This document shows, piece after piece, positions 1 to 8,337 of a stretch of 64,000 bases of DNA (within the stretch, counting starts at the first letter, position 1; every line of letters begins with the position of its first letter). The notes beneath the pieces are model-generated. The model saw nothing but the letters and a program-made list of their open reading frames with translations, was not told the origin of the DNA and made no database searches. Location: NCBI GenBank assembly GCA_963707515.1, contig CAVPQI010000001.1:310001-374000 (forward strand). The letters are read 5' to 3'. The translations under genes were made by a program, and so were the position numbers. The DNA comes from Sva-07 sp963707515 (GTDB lineage: Bacteria > Actinomycetota > Acidimicrobiia > Acidimicrobiales > Ilumatobacteraceae).

Positions 1-143
1 CGATCGGGGACGCTGCCGAGGGGGACGTGCACGGCGTGGGCGATGTGTCCCTCCTCCCACTCGTCGGGCTCACGGACGTCGACGACGCGAACTGACGGGC
101 CGAGCGCGGCGAGGTCCTGGACGGAGATCTCGGAAGGGGTCAC
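1..143 (-). CDS. Rhodanese-like domain protein (N-terminal part, runs off the window)
   Basis: The reverse strand from a GTG at 143 reads VTPSEISVQDLAALGPSVRVVDVREPDEWEEGHI across the segment, split here as VTPSEISVQDLAALG and VVDVREPDEWEEGHI. The motif V-D-V-R-E-P-x-E-(W/Y)-x-x-G-H-I is the signature of the N-terminal half of rhodanese domains, which carry sulfur on a cysteine about 25-30 residues further on. That cysteine would lie outside the window, so catalytic competence cannot be judged. The gene is downstream of, and co-oriented with, the mobA-like gene, 11 bp after its stop. Rhodanese domains often accompany molybdopterin genes, but a link here is only inferred. Confidence 0.75.
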   Translation of the reverse strand, partial: MTPSEISVQDLAALGPSVRVVDVREPDEWEEGHIAHAVHVPLGSVPD

Positions 144-154
144 GTTCGTCCAGG

Positions 155-790
155 TTACTCAGGCATGTCGACGGGGGTGTTGACGTTGCGCAACGCCGCC
201 CCGTCGAGCGCCACCGAGACCGTCGGCGAGGCGGCGATCAACCGGTGCAGCGCACGGGTGCCCGCGGCGACCTCGGCGGCGATCCGCTGCCGAGCGTCGA
301 CCCGCCAGGCGGCAACGGCGGGCTCGGGCCGCGTCGTGTGGGCGACGACGCAGTCGACGCCACCGATGCCACCGATGCCACCGACACCACCGACACCACC
401 AGCCGCGCCGGGGGTGTTGTCGGCGCCTCGCACGGCGGCGAGCAGCGGGGCCAGTGCCGCCGCGGTCAGGTCGGGGAGATCGCAGGCGACGACGACGACC
501 CAGGTGATGGCGGGACGTTCCGCAGCGAACCACTCGAGGGCACCGAGCACACCGCCGGCAGGGCCGATGCCGACGACGGCATCGGGCGCCCACGGCAGTC
601 CGAGCGCGGCGAGCCTGGCTGCGTCACCACCGACGACGACCACCGGTGCGCACCCTGCGCCGCCGAGCGCCTCGGCGACCGTCGTCGCCATCGGCCGGCC
701 GCGTACGGTCAGCGTCGCCTTGTCGGCCCCCATGCGCCGGCTGGCACCACCCGTGAGCACGGCACCGCCGACGGGCACCGCGTCGGCCAC
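155..790 (-). CDS. mobA: MobA-like molybdenum cofactor guanylyltransferase / NTP transferase
   Basis: Predicted 211-aa nucleotidyltransferase of the MobA family, which joins GMP to molybdopterin in the cytoplasm. Residues 8-21 carry the nucleotide-binding loop GGAVLTGGASRRMG, followed by a conserved DK at about 23-24. The segment VVACDLPDL (Asp about 104) is the metal-binding aspartate. The GTG at 790 is preferred because it lies 5 bp after the DUF3151 stop; a longer reading upstream overlaps that gene and has biased composition. Odd feature: residues about 128-145 are a Gly run (GVGGVGGIGGIGG) encoded by a 9-bp tandem repeat. CTP/UTP-type transferases share this fold, so the exact nucleotide substrate is not certain. 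Confidence 0.72.
   Translation of the reverse strand: MADAVPVGGAVLTGGASRRMGADKATLTVRGRPMATTVAEALGGAGCAPVVVVGGDAARLAALGLPWAPDAVVGIGPAGGVLGALEWFAAERPAITWVVVVACDLPDLTAAALAPLLAAVRGADNTPGAAGGVGGVGGIGGIGGVDCVVAHTTRPEPAVAAWRVDARQRIAAEVAAGTRALHRLIAASPTVSVALDGAALRNVNTPVDMPE
360..400. repeat. 9-bp tandem repeat inside the mobA-like gene
   Basis: Four and a half units of CCACCGATG/CCACCGACA in a row on the + strand. In the mobA-like gene (- strand) they encode a Gly-Gly-Ile/Val run between the NTP-binding core and the C-terminal part. The period is a multiple of three, so copy-number changes keep the frame. Confidence 0.85.
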
Positions 791-795
791 AGCCG

Positions 796-1254
796 TCAGT
801 TCGCCGAACTGTCCGGCGGGGGGCTGCCCGACGGCGGGTCGTCCGACGGGGGGATGCCCGACGGGTCGAGCTGCAGCAGGAACGTGTGGCAGCGCTCGGC
901 CTCGTCGTCCTCGCCGATCAGTGCGGCCATCTCGCCGAGGCCGCGCAACGCGCGGAGGAAGCCGCGGTTGGTCGGCTGCGCCCAGCGGACGTACCCGCTC
1001 CCCCGCCATCCGTTGGCGCGCAAGGTGTCGAGGCCGCGGTGGTAGCCGACCCGGTAGGCGGCGTAGCGCTCGATCGGGTCACGGCCGAGATCGCCGAGTG
1101 CCGCCCAACCCTCGAGGAACCGCGGCGACGAGGCAACGACATCGGCAACGGCGGCACGGCGTTCGTCGGCGGGCGCGGCGAGCGCCGCCTCGAGCCGCTG
1201 ACGCAGCGCCTCGTCCGGCTCCGGCAGCACGGTGCTCGGCAGTCCGCTCGACAT
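796..1254 (-). CDS. DUF3151 family protein
   Basis: A protein of 152 aa (ATG at 1254; a GTG at 1275 would add seven residues). The stretch RFLEGWAALGDLGRDPIE...YAAYRVGYHRGLDTLRANGW followed by YVRWAQPTNRGFLRALRGLGEMAALIGEDDEAERCHTFLLQLDP matches DUF3151, a cytoplasmic helical family of unknown function nearly confined to Actinobacteria. The C-terminal tail is a low-complexity Pro/Ser/Asp segment (SGIPPSDDPPSGSPPPDS). It is transcribed with the mobA-like gene, whose GTG follows its stop by 5 bp. Confidence 0.85.
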   Translation of the reverse strand: MSSGLPSTVLPEPDEALRQRLEAALAAPADERRAAVADVVASSPRFLEGWAALGDLGRDPIERYAAYRVGYHRGLDTLRANGWRGSGYVRWAQPTNRGFLRALRGLGEMAALIGEDDEAERCHTFLLQLDPSGIPPSDDPPSGSPPPDSSAN

Positions 1255-1300
1255 GTTGATCGGCTGATCGCTCACGGCCGCAGCGTACAGTCGGGCTCCG

Positions 1301-1609
1301 ATGTTCGGCCTGACGCTCGATGAGGCGAAAACGATCGGTGCGGTGATCGCCGTCGTGTTGATCCTCGCCGCGGTCGGCGCCTTCTGGTTGATGCGGACGA
1401 TCATGCAGAAGGTCGTCGCCGTGGTGGTGTTCGCCGTGCTGGCATTCGCCGTGTGGACCCAGCGGACGTCGCTGCAGGACTGTGCCGACAAGGTGCTGGC
1501 GAACTACGACCGCGTCGGCACCGATGTCACGCTGGCCGACACCGATTGTTCGTTCTTCGGGTTCACGATCACGATCTCGGATCCGTCGCCGGCTCCGGAC
1601 CCCGAGTGA
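1301..1609 (+). CDS. Small membrane protein, unknown function
   Basis: 102 aa, starting at ATG 1301. Two hydrophobic segments, at about residues 11-31 (IGAVIAVVLILAAVGAFWLM) and 36-52 (KVVAVVVFAVLAFAVW), form a helical hairpin. A roughly 50-residue tail follows with two Cys (DCADKVLAN and DTDCSFFGF) that could form a disulfide outside the membrane. I do not recognise the family. Its stop overlaps the start of the following MFS gene (GTGA), so the two are probably translated together. Confidence 0.7.
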   Translation: MFGLTLDEAKTIGAVIAVVLILAAVGAFWLMRTIMQKVVAVVVFAVLAFAVWTQRTSLQDCADKVLANYDRVGTDVTLADTDCSFFGFTITISDPSPAPDPE

Positions 1610-2808
1610 GCGCGCCCGACGACACCGTCGCCGACCACCAGCGGTCCGGCGTCGACGCGGCGACGCTGACGCGCCTCACGGCGGCGAAGACGGCGAGCAA
1701 CATCGCCCTGCGCTGGATCCCCCTCTTCCTGCCGACGCTCGAGCGGGCGTTCCAGGCAACGACGGCACAGCTGACGACGGTCCTCGGCGTCGGTGAGTTG
1801 GCCGGCATGTCGACGGTGGTCGTCGGCCGGCATCTCGACCGCGGACGCGAGCGGATCGTGATGGTGCTGAGCCTGCTGGCGGTGGCCTCCTCGGCGCTGA
1901 TCGCCCTCGTCGGGACGCTGGCGACCTTTGCCGTGGCGACGGTGCTCGTCGTCCTCGGGGTGGCCAACCTGACCGTCGCCGGACAGGCCTGGATCAGCCG
2001 TCGCGTCGACTACCGCTGGCGGGCGCGGTCGATCGGGTTGTACGAGACGTCGTGGGCGATCGCCCTGCTCGTCGGTGCCCCGCTGATCGCCGTGCTGATC
2101 AACGTCTTCGGCTGGCGGGGCCCGTTCGTGGCCGTCGCAGTCGGCACGATCGGTGCGGCGGCGATGGTCTGGTTCACGGTTCCCGATGTCGCGCCGACGG
2201 CCGTCCCCGACCCGGAGCCGGTGGTGCCGTCCGCCGAACGCGGTCCGCACCGCCGAGCGATCACGGGGACGGCGTGGCTGGTGATGATCGGTTCGGCGTT
2301 GACGGCGATGGCCGGACTCTCGGTGTTCGTCGTCTCGGGCAGTTGGCTCGACGACGAGTTCGACGTGACGACCGGTGGCATCGGGTTGGTGGCGATGGTG
2401 TTCGGCGCGACGGAGCTCGTCGCCAGTCTCGGCGTGGCCTCGTTCGCCGATCGACTCGGCAAGCTGCGCAGCACCGTCGCCGGGCTGGTCGTGCTCGTCG
2501 TCGGCCTGTCGATCATGCTGACGGCCGACGACCTGTGGCTCGGGATCGGTGGCATCGTCGTCTTCCTGCTCGGCTTCGAGTACGCCTTCGTCGCCTCGCT
2601 GTCGCTGGTGAGCGAAGCGATGCCGGGCGCTCGCGGCTCCACGATCGCCATCTCCAACGGCGTCGGGACGATCGCACGCGCCGTCGCCGCGGTCGGCAGC
2701 GGCTGGCTGTTCAGCCGCCACGGCATCGCCGGCACGGCGGCGCTCTCGGCGAGTGCGGCGATCGCTGCCGCGGCGTGCTTCGTCGTCAGCCGGCGCCGAC
2801 AGCGCTGA
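1606..2808 (+). CDS. MFS transporter
   Basis: 400-aa polytopic inner-membrane protein of the major facilitator superfamily. Starts at GTG 1606, overlapping the previous stop. About twelve hydrophobic helices are visible in two blocks separated by a charged loop (PDPEPVVPSAERGPHRRA, about residues 200-220). After helix 2 there is a short basic loop GRHLDRGRERI resembling the MFS motif A region, and a second such loop (DRLGKLRS) appears in the C-terminal half. The substrate cannot be told from sequence. The 3' end overlaps the convergent hydrolase gene by 23 bp. Confidence 0.85.
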   Translation: MSAPDDTVADHQRSGVDAATLTRLTAAKTASNIALRWIPLFLPTLERAFQATTAQLTTVLGVGELAGMSTVVVGRHLDRGRERIVMVLSLLAVASSALIALVGTLATFAVATVLVVLGVANLTVAGQAWISRRVDYRWRARSIGLYETSWAIALLVGAPLIAVLINVFGWRGPFVAVAVGTIGAAAMVWFTVPDVAPTAVPDPEPVVPSAERGPHRRAITGTAWLVMIGSALTAMAGLSVFVVSGSWLDDEFDVTTGGIGLVAMVFGATELVASLGVASFADRLGKLRSTVAGLVVLVVGLSIMLTADDLWLGIGGIVVFLLGFEYAFVASLSLVSEAMPGARGSTIAISNGVGTIARAVAAVGSGWLFSRHGIAGTAALSASAAIAAAACFVVSRRRQR

Positions 2809-3556
2809 GGAAGGCGACGAACGCGGCGGCCACGGCCGCGGCGTGGGTGTGCGGCCCGGGGTGGCCGGCCTCGGGGATCTCGACGAAGCGACCGTCGGCG
2901 ACCAGGTCGGCGATGTGCTGCATCGCCTCGCGGTGGTGCTGGCGACCGTGCTCGCCGGCGATCGTCAGCACTGGCATCGAGATGTCGGCCGGGTCCCAGG
3001 GCGGGTCGCGGCGCAGATCGGCGAGCTCGGCGACCATCGCTTCACCTTCGCGCCGGCGCTGGTCCTGCTTCGATGGTGGCAGGCGTTCCCACGCCGCGTC
3101 ACCGACGAGCCGGCGGATGAACGCCTCGGCGGCGGCGGCCGGCGTCTCGGCGGCCATCGCTGCGCCACCGGCGGTCGCGCCGGGCCAGGCGGCGAGCCAC
3201 GACATCGGCGTCTCGTAGATCGCCACCGCGTCGACGAGATCGGGACGACGCCCGGCGAGTCCGAGGGCGATGTTGCCGCCGAAGCTGTGACCGAAGAGCA
3301 CCACCCGCGCGCCGTCGTGGCGGTTCGCCTCGACCAGCGTCTCGAGATCGTCGATGTTCGCCGTCACCGTGTGCGGCGGGCCGACGTCGATCGAGCGGCC
3401 GTACCCGCGGCGGTCGTAGCGGACGACCGAGTACGCCCGGTCGAGGCGGCGGCTGAGCCGCAACAGTCCCGCCGAGCGGTCCATCGAACCGTGGACGAGC
3501 ACGACCACCCGGTCTTCGGGTGCGCCGGCGCGCTCCCACCAGATGTCAGCGGACAC
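2786..3556 (-). CDS. Alpha/beta hydrolase
   Basis: About 256 aa. The oxyanion segment VVVLVHGSMDRS comes first, then the nucleophile elbow GHSFGG (Ser at about residue 91). An acid after strand 6 (TIAGEHG) and a C-terminal His (PEAGHPGPH) complete an apparent Ser-Asp/Glu-His triad. The chosen GTG at 3556 overlaps the last codons of the pyruvate kinase gene, which suggests co-transcription; a longer start has no family similarity. It could be an esterase, lipase or C-C hydrolase; the substrate is unknown. Confidence 0.8.
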   Translation of the reverse strand: MSADIWWERAGAPEDRVVVLVHGSMDRSAGLLRLSRRLDRAYSVVRYDRRGYGRSIDVGPPHTVTANIDDLETLVEANRHDGARVVLFGHSFGGNIALGLAGRRPDLVDAVAIYETPMSWLAAWPGATAGGAAMAAETPAAAAEAFIRRLVGDAAWERLPPSKQDQRRREGEAMVAELADLRRDPPWDPADISMPVLTIAGEHGRQHHREAMQHIADLVADGRFVEIPEAGHPGPHTHAAAVAAAFVAFLSAVGAG

Positions 3557-4996
3557 GGACGATGCGCAAAACGTCGGTGGCGGCGTCGCCCTCCAGGAAA
3601 CGGCGGCTCGACGGCGCACCGGCGAGCACCAACACCGTGTCGCCGGGCGAGATGCGATGCGCCCGCAGGGCGGTCTCGACGGCGAACCACACCATCTCGT
3701 CGGTGCTGCCGTAGATGCCGACCTCGAGCGGTTCGACGCCCCAGCTGAGCGCCAGCGAGCGGGCGACGGAGGTATCCGGCGAGAGGCCGATCAGCTTGGC
3801 GGCCGGCCGGAACCGGGCCATCGCCCGCGCCGTGCGCCCGCTGCGGGTGCAGCACAAGATGGCTGACACCTTGGCGTCGTAGGCGGCTTGGAAGGCGGCG
3901 TGGGTGAGTGCCGCGGTCACCATGTCGAACGGCAGCGGACGATCGGGGTCGCGTTGCACACGGCCGAGCCGGTCGGCCCACTGACGGTACGAGGCCTCGG
4001 ACTCGGCGCGGGTGGCGACGCGCTTCATCGTCCGCACCACGCCCGCCGGGTCGTGCCCGATCGCCGTCTCGCCCGACAGCATCAGCGCATCGGTGCCGTC
4101 GAACACGGCGTTGGCGACATCGCTGACCTCGGCACGCGTCGGCGACGGTGCGGTGATCATCGACTCGAGCATCTGGGTCGCCGTGATCACCGGGATCCCG
4201 GCGGCCACGCACTGACGGACGATGTCCTTCTGCAGGTGGGGCACGTCCTCGATCGGGCAGTCGATGCCGAGGTCGCCGCGGGCGACCATCACGGCGTCGG
4301 TGGCAGCGAGGATCTCGCTGAGGTTGTGGACGGCAGCCGTGGTCTCGATCTTGGCGACGAGCTGCGCGCGGTGACCGACGATCTCGCGCACCCGGTCGAG
4401 GTCGGCGCCCGGCGCGGACGAACGACACGGCGATGAACTCGACACCGGCCGAGGCGACCGCCTCGGCGAGCTCGAGGTCGCGGGGCGTCGGCGAGGGCAG
4501 CCGCAACGTCTCCGACGAGAGGTGCACGCCGGGACGACCGTTGGCTTCGCCGCCGGTCTCGATCTGCGCCGTGGCGGCGACATCGTCGACGGCGAGCGAC
4601 GCGCATCGAGATCGCCCCGTCGCCGAGCTGCACGCGGCTGCCGACCGTCAGGTCCTGGAGCAGCGTCGGGTAGTCGACGTGGATGACCGCGGCGTCGCTG
4701 GCGCCGCTTCCCGGGCACAGTCGGATCATCGTGCCGGCGTCGAGGTCGACGCCGCCGACGGGAAACGAGCCGCAGCGGATCTTCGGACCGGGGAGGTCGG
4801 CGAGCACGGCCACCCATCGACGGCGTTCGGCAGCGACGCGGCGCACCAGCGCCAACCGTTCGAGGTGCTCGTCGAGCGAGCCGTGGCTGAGGTTGAGGCG
4901 AACGACGTCGACGCCCGCATCGAGCAGCTCGGCCAGGCGATCCGGCTGCTCACTCGCCGGGCCGATCGTGGCGACGATCTTCGTTCGTCCATTCAT
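3546..4996 (-). pseudogene. pyk: Pyruvate kinase, frameshifted twice in this sequence
   Basis: Pyruvate kinase makes pyruvate and ATP from phosphoenolpyruvate and ADP. The reading starts at ATG 4996 (MNGRTKIVATIGPAS) and shows RLNLSHGS, DLPGPKIRCGSF, then after a shift VHLSSETLRLPSPTPRD and AVSFV, then after a second shift KIETTAAVHNLSEIL, VARGDLGIDCPIEDV and TATQMLESMI. Together these cover the whole A/B/C domain order at about 483 codons, normal for the family. Frame changes occur near 4590-4605 and near 4405-4420; each is repaired by removing one base. All catalytic motifs are intact, so I think these are sequence errors rather than a dead gene, but as given the gene does not translate. 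A divergent histidine phosphatase gene starts 20 bp away. Confidence 0.85.
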
Positions 4997-5016
4997 TTCT
5001 GCTTGTCTATCCAATC

Positions 5017-5646
5017 GTGGAACTGCTCATCATCCGACACGGCCTGCCCGTGCGCCGCGAGCTCGCCGAAGGTGCCGCGGATCCCGAGCTCGCCCCCGCC
5101 GGTCGGGAGCAGGCGGAGCTGCTGGCCGCCTACCTCGCCGCCGAACAACTCGACGCCGTGTACGCCAGCCCGCTGGCCCGCGCCGTCGAGACGGCGGCCC
5201 CACTCGCCCGCGCCCAGGGCGTCGAGGTGCGCGTCGACGACGAGGTCGCCGAGTGGGACCGCAACAGCCCCGAGTACGTGCCGGTCGAGGAGCTGAAAGC
5301 CGCCAACGACCCGCGCTGGCAGGCGATGCTCGACGGCGTGTGGGACTCCGACGAGTCCGAGGACCAGTTCCGGGTCCGGGTGGTGACGGCCGTCGAGTCG
5401 ATCATCGCCGCGCACCGCGGCGAGCGGGTGGCGATCGTGTGTCACGGTGGTGTGATCAACGTCTACGCCGCGCACGTGTTGGGGCTCCAGACCCAGGGGC
5501 CCGGGTTCTTCTATCCCAACTACACCTCGATCAATCGGATCGCCGCCGCCTCCACGGGTGAGCGGGCGATCGTCACGCTCAACGAGACCGCCCACCTGCG
5601 CGGCAGCGGGTTGCCGATGGGCCTGTTCCAGGGGGTGGCGACGTGA
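5017..5646 (+). CDS. Histidine phosphatase family protein (phosphoglycerate mutase-like)
   Basis: 209 aa from GTG 5017. The N-terminal LLIIRHG supplies the phospho-accepting His (RHG at residues 7-9). The second His motif is CHGGVIN near residue 145, and YASPLARAVETA is the usual third element. The family removes phosphate from sugars, nucleotides, proteins or cofactors; the substrate is not determinable. The stop overlaps the aminopeptidase start (GTGA), so the two genes form an operon transcribed away from pyruvate kinase. Confidence 0.85.
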   Translation: MELLIIRHGLPVRRELAEGAADPELAPAGREQAELLAAYLAAEQLDAVYASPLARAVETAAPLARAQGVEVRVDDEVAEWDRNSPEYVPVEELKAANDPRWQAMLDGVWDSDESEDQFRVRVVTAVESIIAAHRGERVAIVCHGGVINVYAAHVLGLQTQGPGFFYPNYTSINRIAAASTGERAIVTLNETAHLRGSGLPMGLFQGVAT

Positions 5647-6899
5647 CGGTGCCGGCCGAGCTCGGCGATCTCGTCGACTTCCTCGACGGGTCGCCGTCGC
5701 CGTGGCACGCCGTTGCCTCGACGGTCGCCCGGCTGGAGGGCTTCACCCGCCTCGACGAAGCCGCGGCGTGGGACGACGTGCCCGCCGCCGGGTACGTGGT
5801 GCGCGGTGGGGCGATCGTCGCCTGGCGGCTCCCGGTCGGGGCGTCACCGACCACGGCATTCCGGATCGTCGGCGCCCACACCGATTCGCCGTGCTTGCGC
5901 ATCAAGCCGCGGCCCGACACCGGCAACGTCGGCTGGAAGCAGCTCGGCGTGGAGGTCTACGGCGGCATCCTCAACAACAGCTGGCTCGACCGTGACCTCG
6001 GCATCGCCGGGCGGATCGTCCACGCCGACGGCTCGACGTCGCTCGTCGACTCTGCCGCCGCCGTCGCCCGGGTCCCGCAGTTGGCGGTGCACCTCGACCG
6101 CGACGTCAACGGGGGCGGGTTGGTGCTCGACACGCAACAGCACCTGACGCCGGTGTGGGGCGTCGGCCTGGTGCAGCCGGGCGAGTTCGCGGCATGGATC
6201 GGCGATCTCGCCGGCGGCGACCCGCCGGTGTGGTGGGAGCTGTGTTGCTACGACGTGCAGGGTGCTGCGGTGATCGGCGCCGACCGATCGCTGCTCGCCT
6301 CGGGACGCCTCGACAACCAGCTGTCGTGCTGGGCGGCGACGGATGCGCTCGTGCGCGCCGAACCCGGCGACGACATCGCCCTGATCGTGCTCAACGACCA
6401 CGAAGAGGTCGGGTCGTCGAGCGTCACCGGCGCCGCCGGGCCACTGCTCGAGGCGGTGATCGATCGCCTCGTGACGGCGCGCGGGGGTTCGAGCGACGAC
6501 CGCCACCGGGCCCTCGCCGGCTCGATGTGCATCTCGGCCGACAACGCCCACGCCGTCCACCCCAACTACCCCGAGCGGCACGAGCCCGGCCACCGCCCGA
6601 TGGTCAATGCCGGCCCGGCGATCAAGGTCAACAGCAACCAGCGGTACGCGACATCGGCGACCACTGCGGCGGCGTTCCAGCGGGCGTGCGAGGCGGCCGG
6701 CGTGCCATGGCAGGTGTTCGTGTCGCGCAACAACATGCCGTGCGGCTCGACGATCGGTCCGATCACGTCGACGCGCCTCGGCGTGGCGACGGTCGACGTC
6801 GGCGTCCCCCAGCTGTCGATGCACTCCGCCCGCGAGCTCTGCGGCGTCGACGACCCCCGCCACCTCGCCGCTGCCCTGGCCACCTTCCTCGCCGCCTGA
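5643..6899 (+). CDS. M18 family aminopeptidase
   Basis: 418 aa, cytosolic zinc aminopeptidase that trims N-terminal residues from peptides. Zinc and catalytic motifs appear in order: GAHTDSP (His79, Asp81), GRLDNQLSC, NDHEEVGSSS with its Glu-Glu pair, SADNAHAVHPNYPE, and a final CGSTIGP...SMHSARE. Length and motif order match the M18 (aspartyl aminopeptidase) family. It starts at GTG 5643, overlapping the upstream phosphatase stop. Its own stop is followed at once by a 33-bp tandem repeat of GC-rich hairpins that may end transcription. Confidence 0.9.
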   Translation: MTVPAELGDLVDFLDGSPSPWHAVASTVARLEGFTRLDEAAAWDDVPAAGYVVRGGAIVAWRLPVGASPTTAFRIVGAHTDSPCLRIKPRPDTGNVGWKQLGVEVYGGILNNSWLDRDLGIAGRIVHADGSTSLVDSAAAVARVPQLAVHLDRDVNGGGLVLDTQQHLTPVWGVGLVQPGEFAAWIGDLAGGDPPVWWELCCYDVQGAAVIGADRSLLASGRLDNQLSCWAATDALVRAEPGDDIALIVLNDHEEVGSSSVTGAAGPLLEAVIDRLVTARGGSSDDRHRALAGSMCISADNAHAVHPNYPERHEPGHRPMVNAGPAIKVNSNQRYATSATTAAAFQRACEAAGVPWQVFVSRNNMPCGSTIGPITSTRLGVATVDVGVPQLSMHSARELCGVDDPRHLAAALATFLAA

Positions 6900-6982
6900 C
6901 CCCGTCCCCGACGGGCCGCTCGGCCCGTCCGGCCCCGTCCCCGACGGGCCGCTCGGCCCGTCCGGCCCCGTCCCCGACGGGC
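6900..6982. repeat. 33-bp tandem repeat of GC hairpins between convergent genes
   Basis: Two exact 33-bp units (6900-6932 and 6933-6965) and a 17-bp partial third. Each unit holds two small hairpins: CCCGTCCCCGACGGG and GGGCCGCTCGGCCC. The array starts directly after the aminopeptidase stop and lies upstream of the convergent plsC-like stop at 7007. It could act as a bidirectional transcription stop, although there is no U-tract. Confidence 0.85.
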
Positions 6983-7006
6983 AGCCGCAACGCCAGCGGA
7001 GCGTGG

Positions 7007-7681
7007 TCAGCCGACGCGGGACTCGGCGAGGTCGAACAGGCGCTGCAGCTCGACGTGCAGTTCGTCGGTCACCGCCCGGATCGCAGCGCGCGGCACGCGC
7101 CCGCTCTCGAGTCGTTCGGCGACGATCGGCTGACCGATGACCACGTGCACCTTGCGCGGACGAAACATCTTGGCGTGACGCGGGAGCACCCTCGCCGAGC
7201 CACCGATGCCGACGGGGATGATCGGCACCGCGGCGCGGGCGGCGACGTACGCCGCCCCGTCGAACAGCGGATGGACGACCGGCCCGTCCTTGCGTTCACC
7301 TTCGGGGAACAGCACGAGCGGCTCACCGAGGCCGAGCACGGTTGTGCAGCGCTGCAACGCCTCGCGGTCCGCGCTGCCACGGTTGACCGGAAAGGCACCG
7401 AGCGCCGAGAACAGCCGGCCGACCGGCAGCGAGTCCCACATCTCCTGCTTGCCCATGAAGCGCACCCGCCGCGTCGTCACGCAGGCGACGATCGGCGTGT
7501 CGATGTAGCTGCGATGCACCGGTGCCAACACGTACGCACCCGTGCGCGGCAGGTGCTCCTTGCCCTCGATGTGCATGCGCGTGAGCAGGATCGTCAACCA
7601 GCACACCGCCGAACGGAAGAGCCGGTAGACGGCGCGATCGGCCCACGAGTTGGCGGCCAGGTGCGTCTTCGGCTTGCTCAT
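7007..7681 (-). CDS. plsC: 1-acyl-sn-glycerol-3-phosphate acyltransferase (PlsC family)
   Basis: 224-aa membrane-associated acyltransferase that adds the second acyl chain to lysophosphatidate, or a related reaction. Motif I HRSYID (H-X4-D, residues 56-61) is the catalytic site; FPEGER at 125-130 binds the glycerol phosphate; IIPVGIGG is motif IV. One hydrophobic helix, at about residues 19-37, lies near the N-terminus. ATG 7681 overlaps the cmk stop (ATGA). The order guaB1-cmk-plsC is a tight co-directional run. Confidence 0.85.
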   Translation of the reverse strand: MSKPKTHLAANSWADRAVYRLFRSAVCWLTILLTRMHIEGKEHLPRTGAYVLAPVHRSYIDTPIVACVTTRRVRFMGKQEMWDSLPVGRLFSALGAFPVNRGSADREALQRCTTVLGLGEPLVLFPEGERKDGPVVHPLFDGAAYVAARAAVPIIPVGIGGSARVLPRHAKMFRPRKVHVVIGQPIVAERLESGRVPRAAIRAVTDELHVELQRLFDLAESRVG

Positions 7682-8337
7682 GCCGGGAGCATCTCCATGA
7701 TCTGGTCGACGACCTCGTCGACGGACAGGCCGCTGGTGTCGATGACGACGGCATCAGCCGCCTCGGTGAGCGGACTGTCGGCGCGGGTCGAGTCCTTGCG
7801 GTCGCGCTCGATGATCGACGCCTCGACCTCCGACACGTCGCCACCGATCTCGGCGACCCGTCGTTCGGCGCGGATCCGCGGCGAGGCGGTGATGTAGAGC
7901 TTGAGCGTCGCCTGCGGGAACACGACCGATCCGATGTCGCGCCCTTCGACGACGCCGCCGCCGCGTTGGGCGACCCACTCCCGCTGCCGACGCACGAGCT
8001 CGGCGCGGACGCGGCTGTTGGCGGCGACAGCACTCACCGCGGCGGTGACCTCGCGTCCGCGGATCTCGATCGTCGCGTCGGTGCCGTCGACGAACACGAC
8101 ACCGCCGGCGACGTTCATCTCGAGCGATTCGGCGACGGCAGCCACCTGATCCTCGTCGTGCGGGTCGAGCCCACGGCACAGGGCGGCGAACGTGACGGCG
8201 CGGTACATGGCACCCGTGTCGAGGTACTCCAGGCCGAGTCGCCCGGCGAGCGCCTTGCCCACCGTCGACTTGCCGGCGCCGGCAGGACCGTCGATGGCGA
8301 TGACCACCGGCGACGGCACGGTGCCGTCGCTCGTCAC
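7678..8337 (-). CDS. cmk: (d)CMP kinase
   Basis: 219 aa; phosphorylates CMP and dCMP to the diphosphates in pyrimidine nucleotide supply. The P-loop GPAGAGKST (residues 17-25) is followed by EYLDTGAMYRAVTFAAL, a conserved CMP-site segment. GRDIGSVVFP and a lid-like region ERDRKDSTRADSPL follow, all typical of bacterial Cmk. GTG 8337 overlaps the guaB1 stop (GTGA); extending upstream would run into that gene. Its stop overlaps the plsC-like start. Confidence 0.92.
   Translation of the reverse strand: MTSDGTVPSPVVIAIDGPAGAGKSTVGKALAGRLGLEYLDTGAMYRAVTFAALCRGLDPHDEDQVAAVAESLEMNVAGGVVFVDGTDATIEIRGREVTAAVSAVAANSRVRAELVRRQREWVAQRGGGVVEGRDIGSVVFPQATLKLYITASPRIRAERRVAEIGGDVSEVEASIIERDRKDSTRADSPLTEAADAVVIDTSGLSVDEVVDQIMEMLPA

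Noticed and set aside
791..1009. Longer N-terminus for the MobA-like protein (start at 1009)
   Set aside because: It would overlap DUF3151 and is Arg/Pro-rich; the conserved nucleotide loop begins just after GTG 790.
3546..4996. True pseudogenisation of pyruvate kinase
   Set aside because: All motifs survive and the only defects are two single-base shifts of the same kind as five others in unrelated genes; sequence error is more likely, though not proved.
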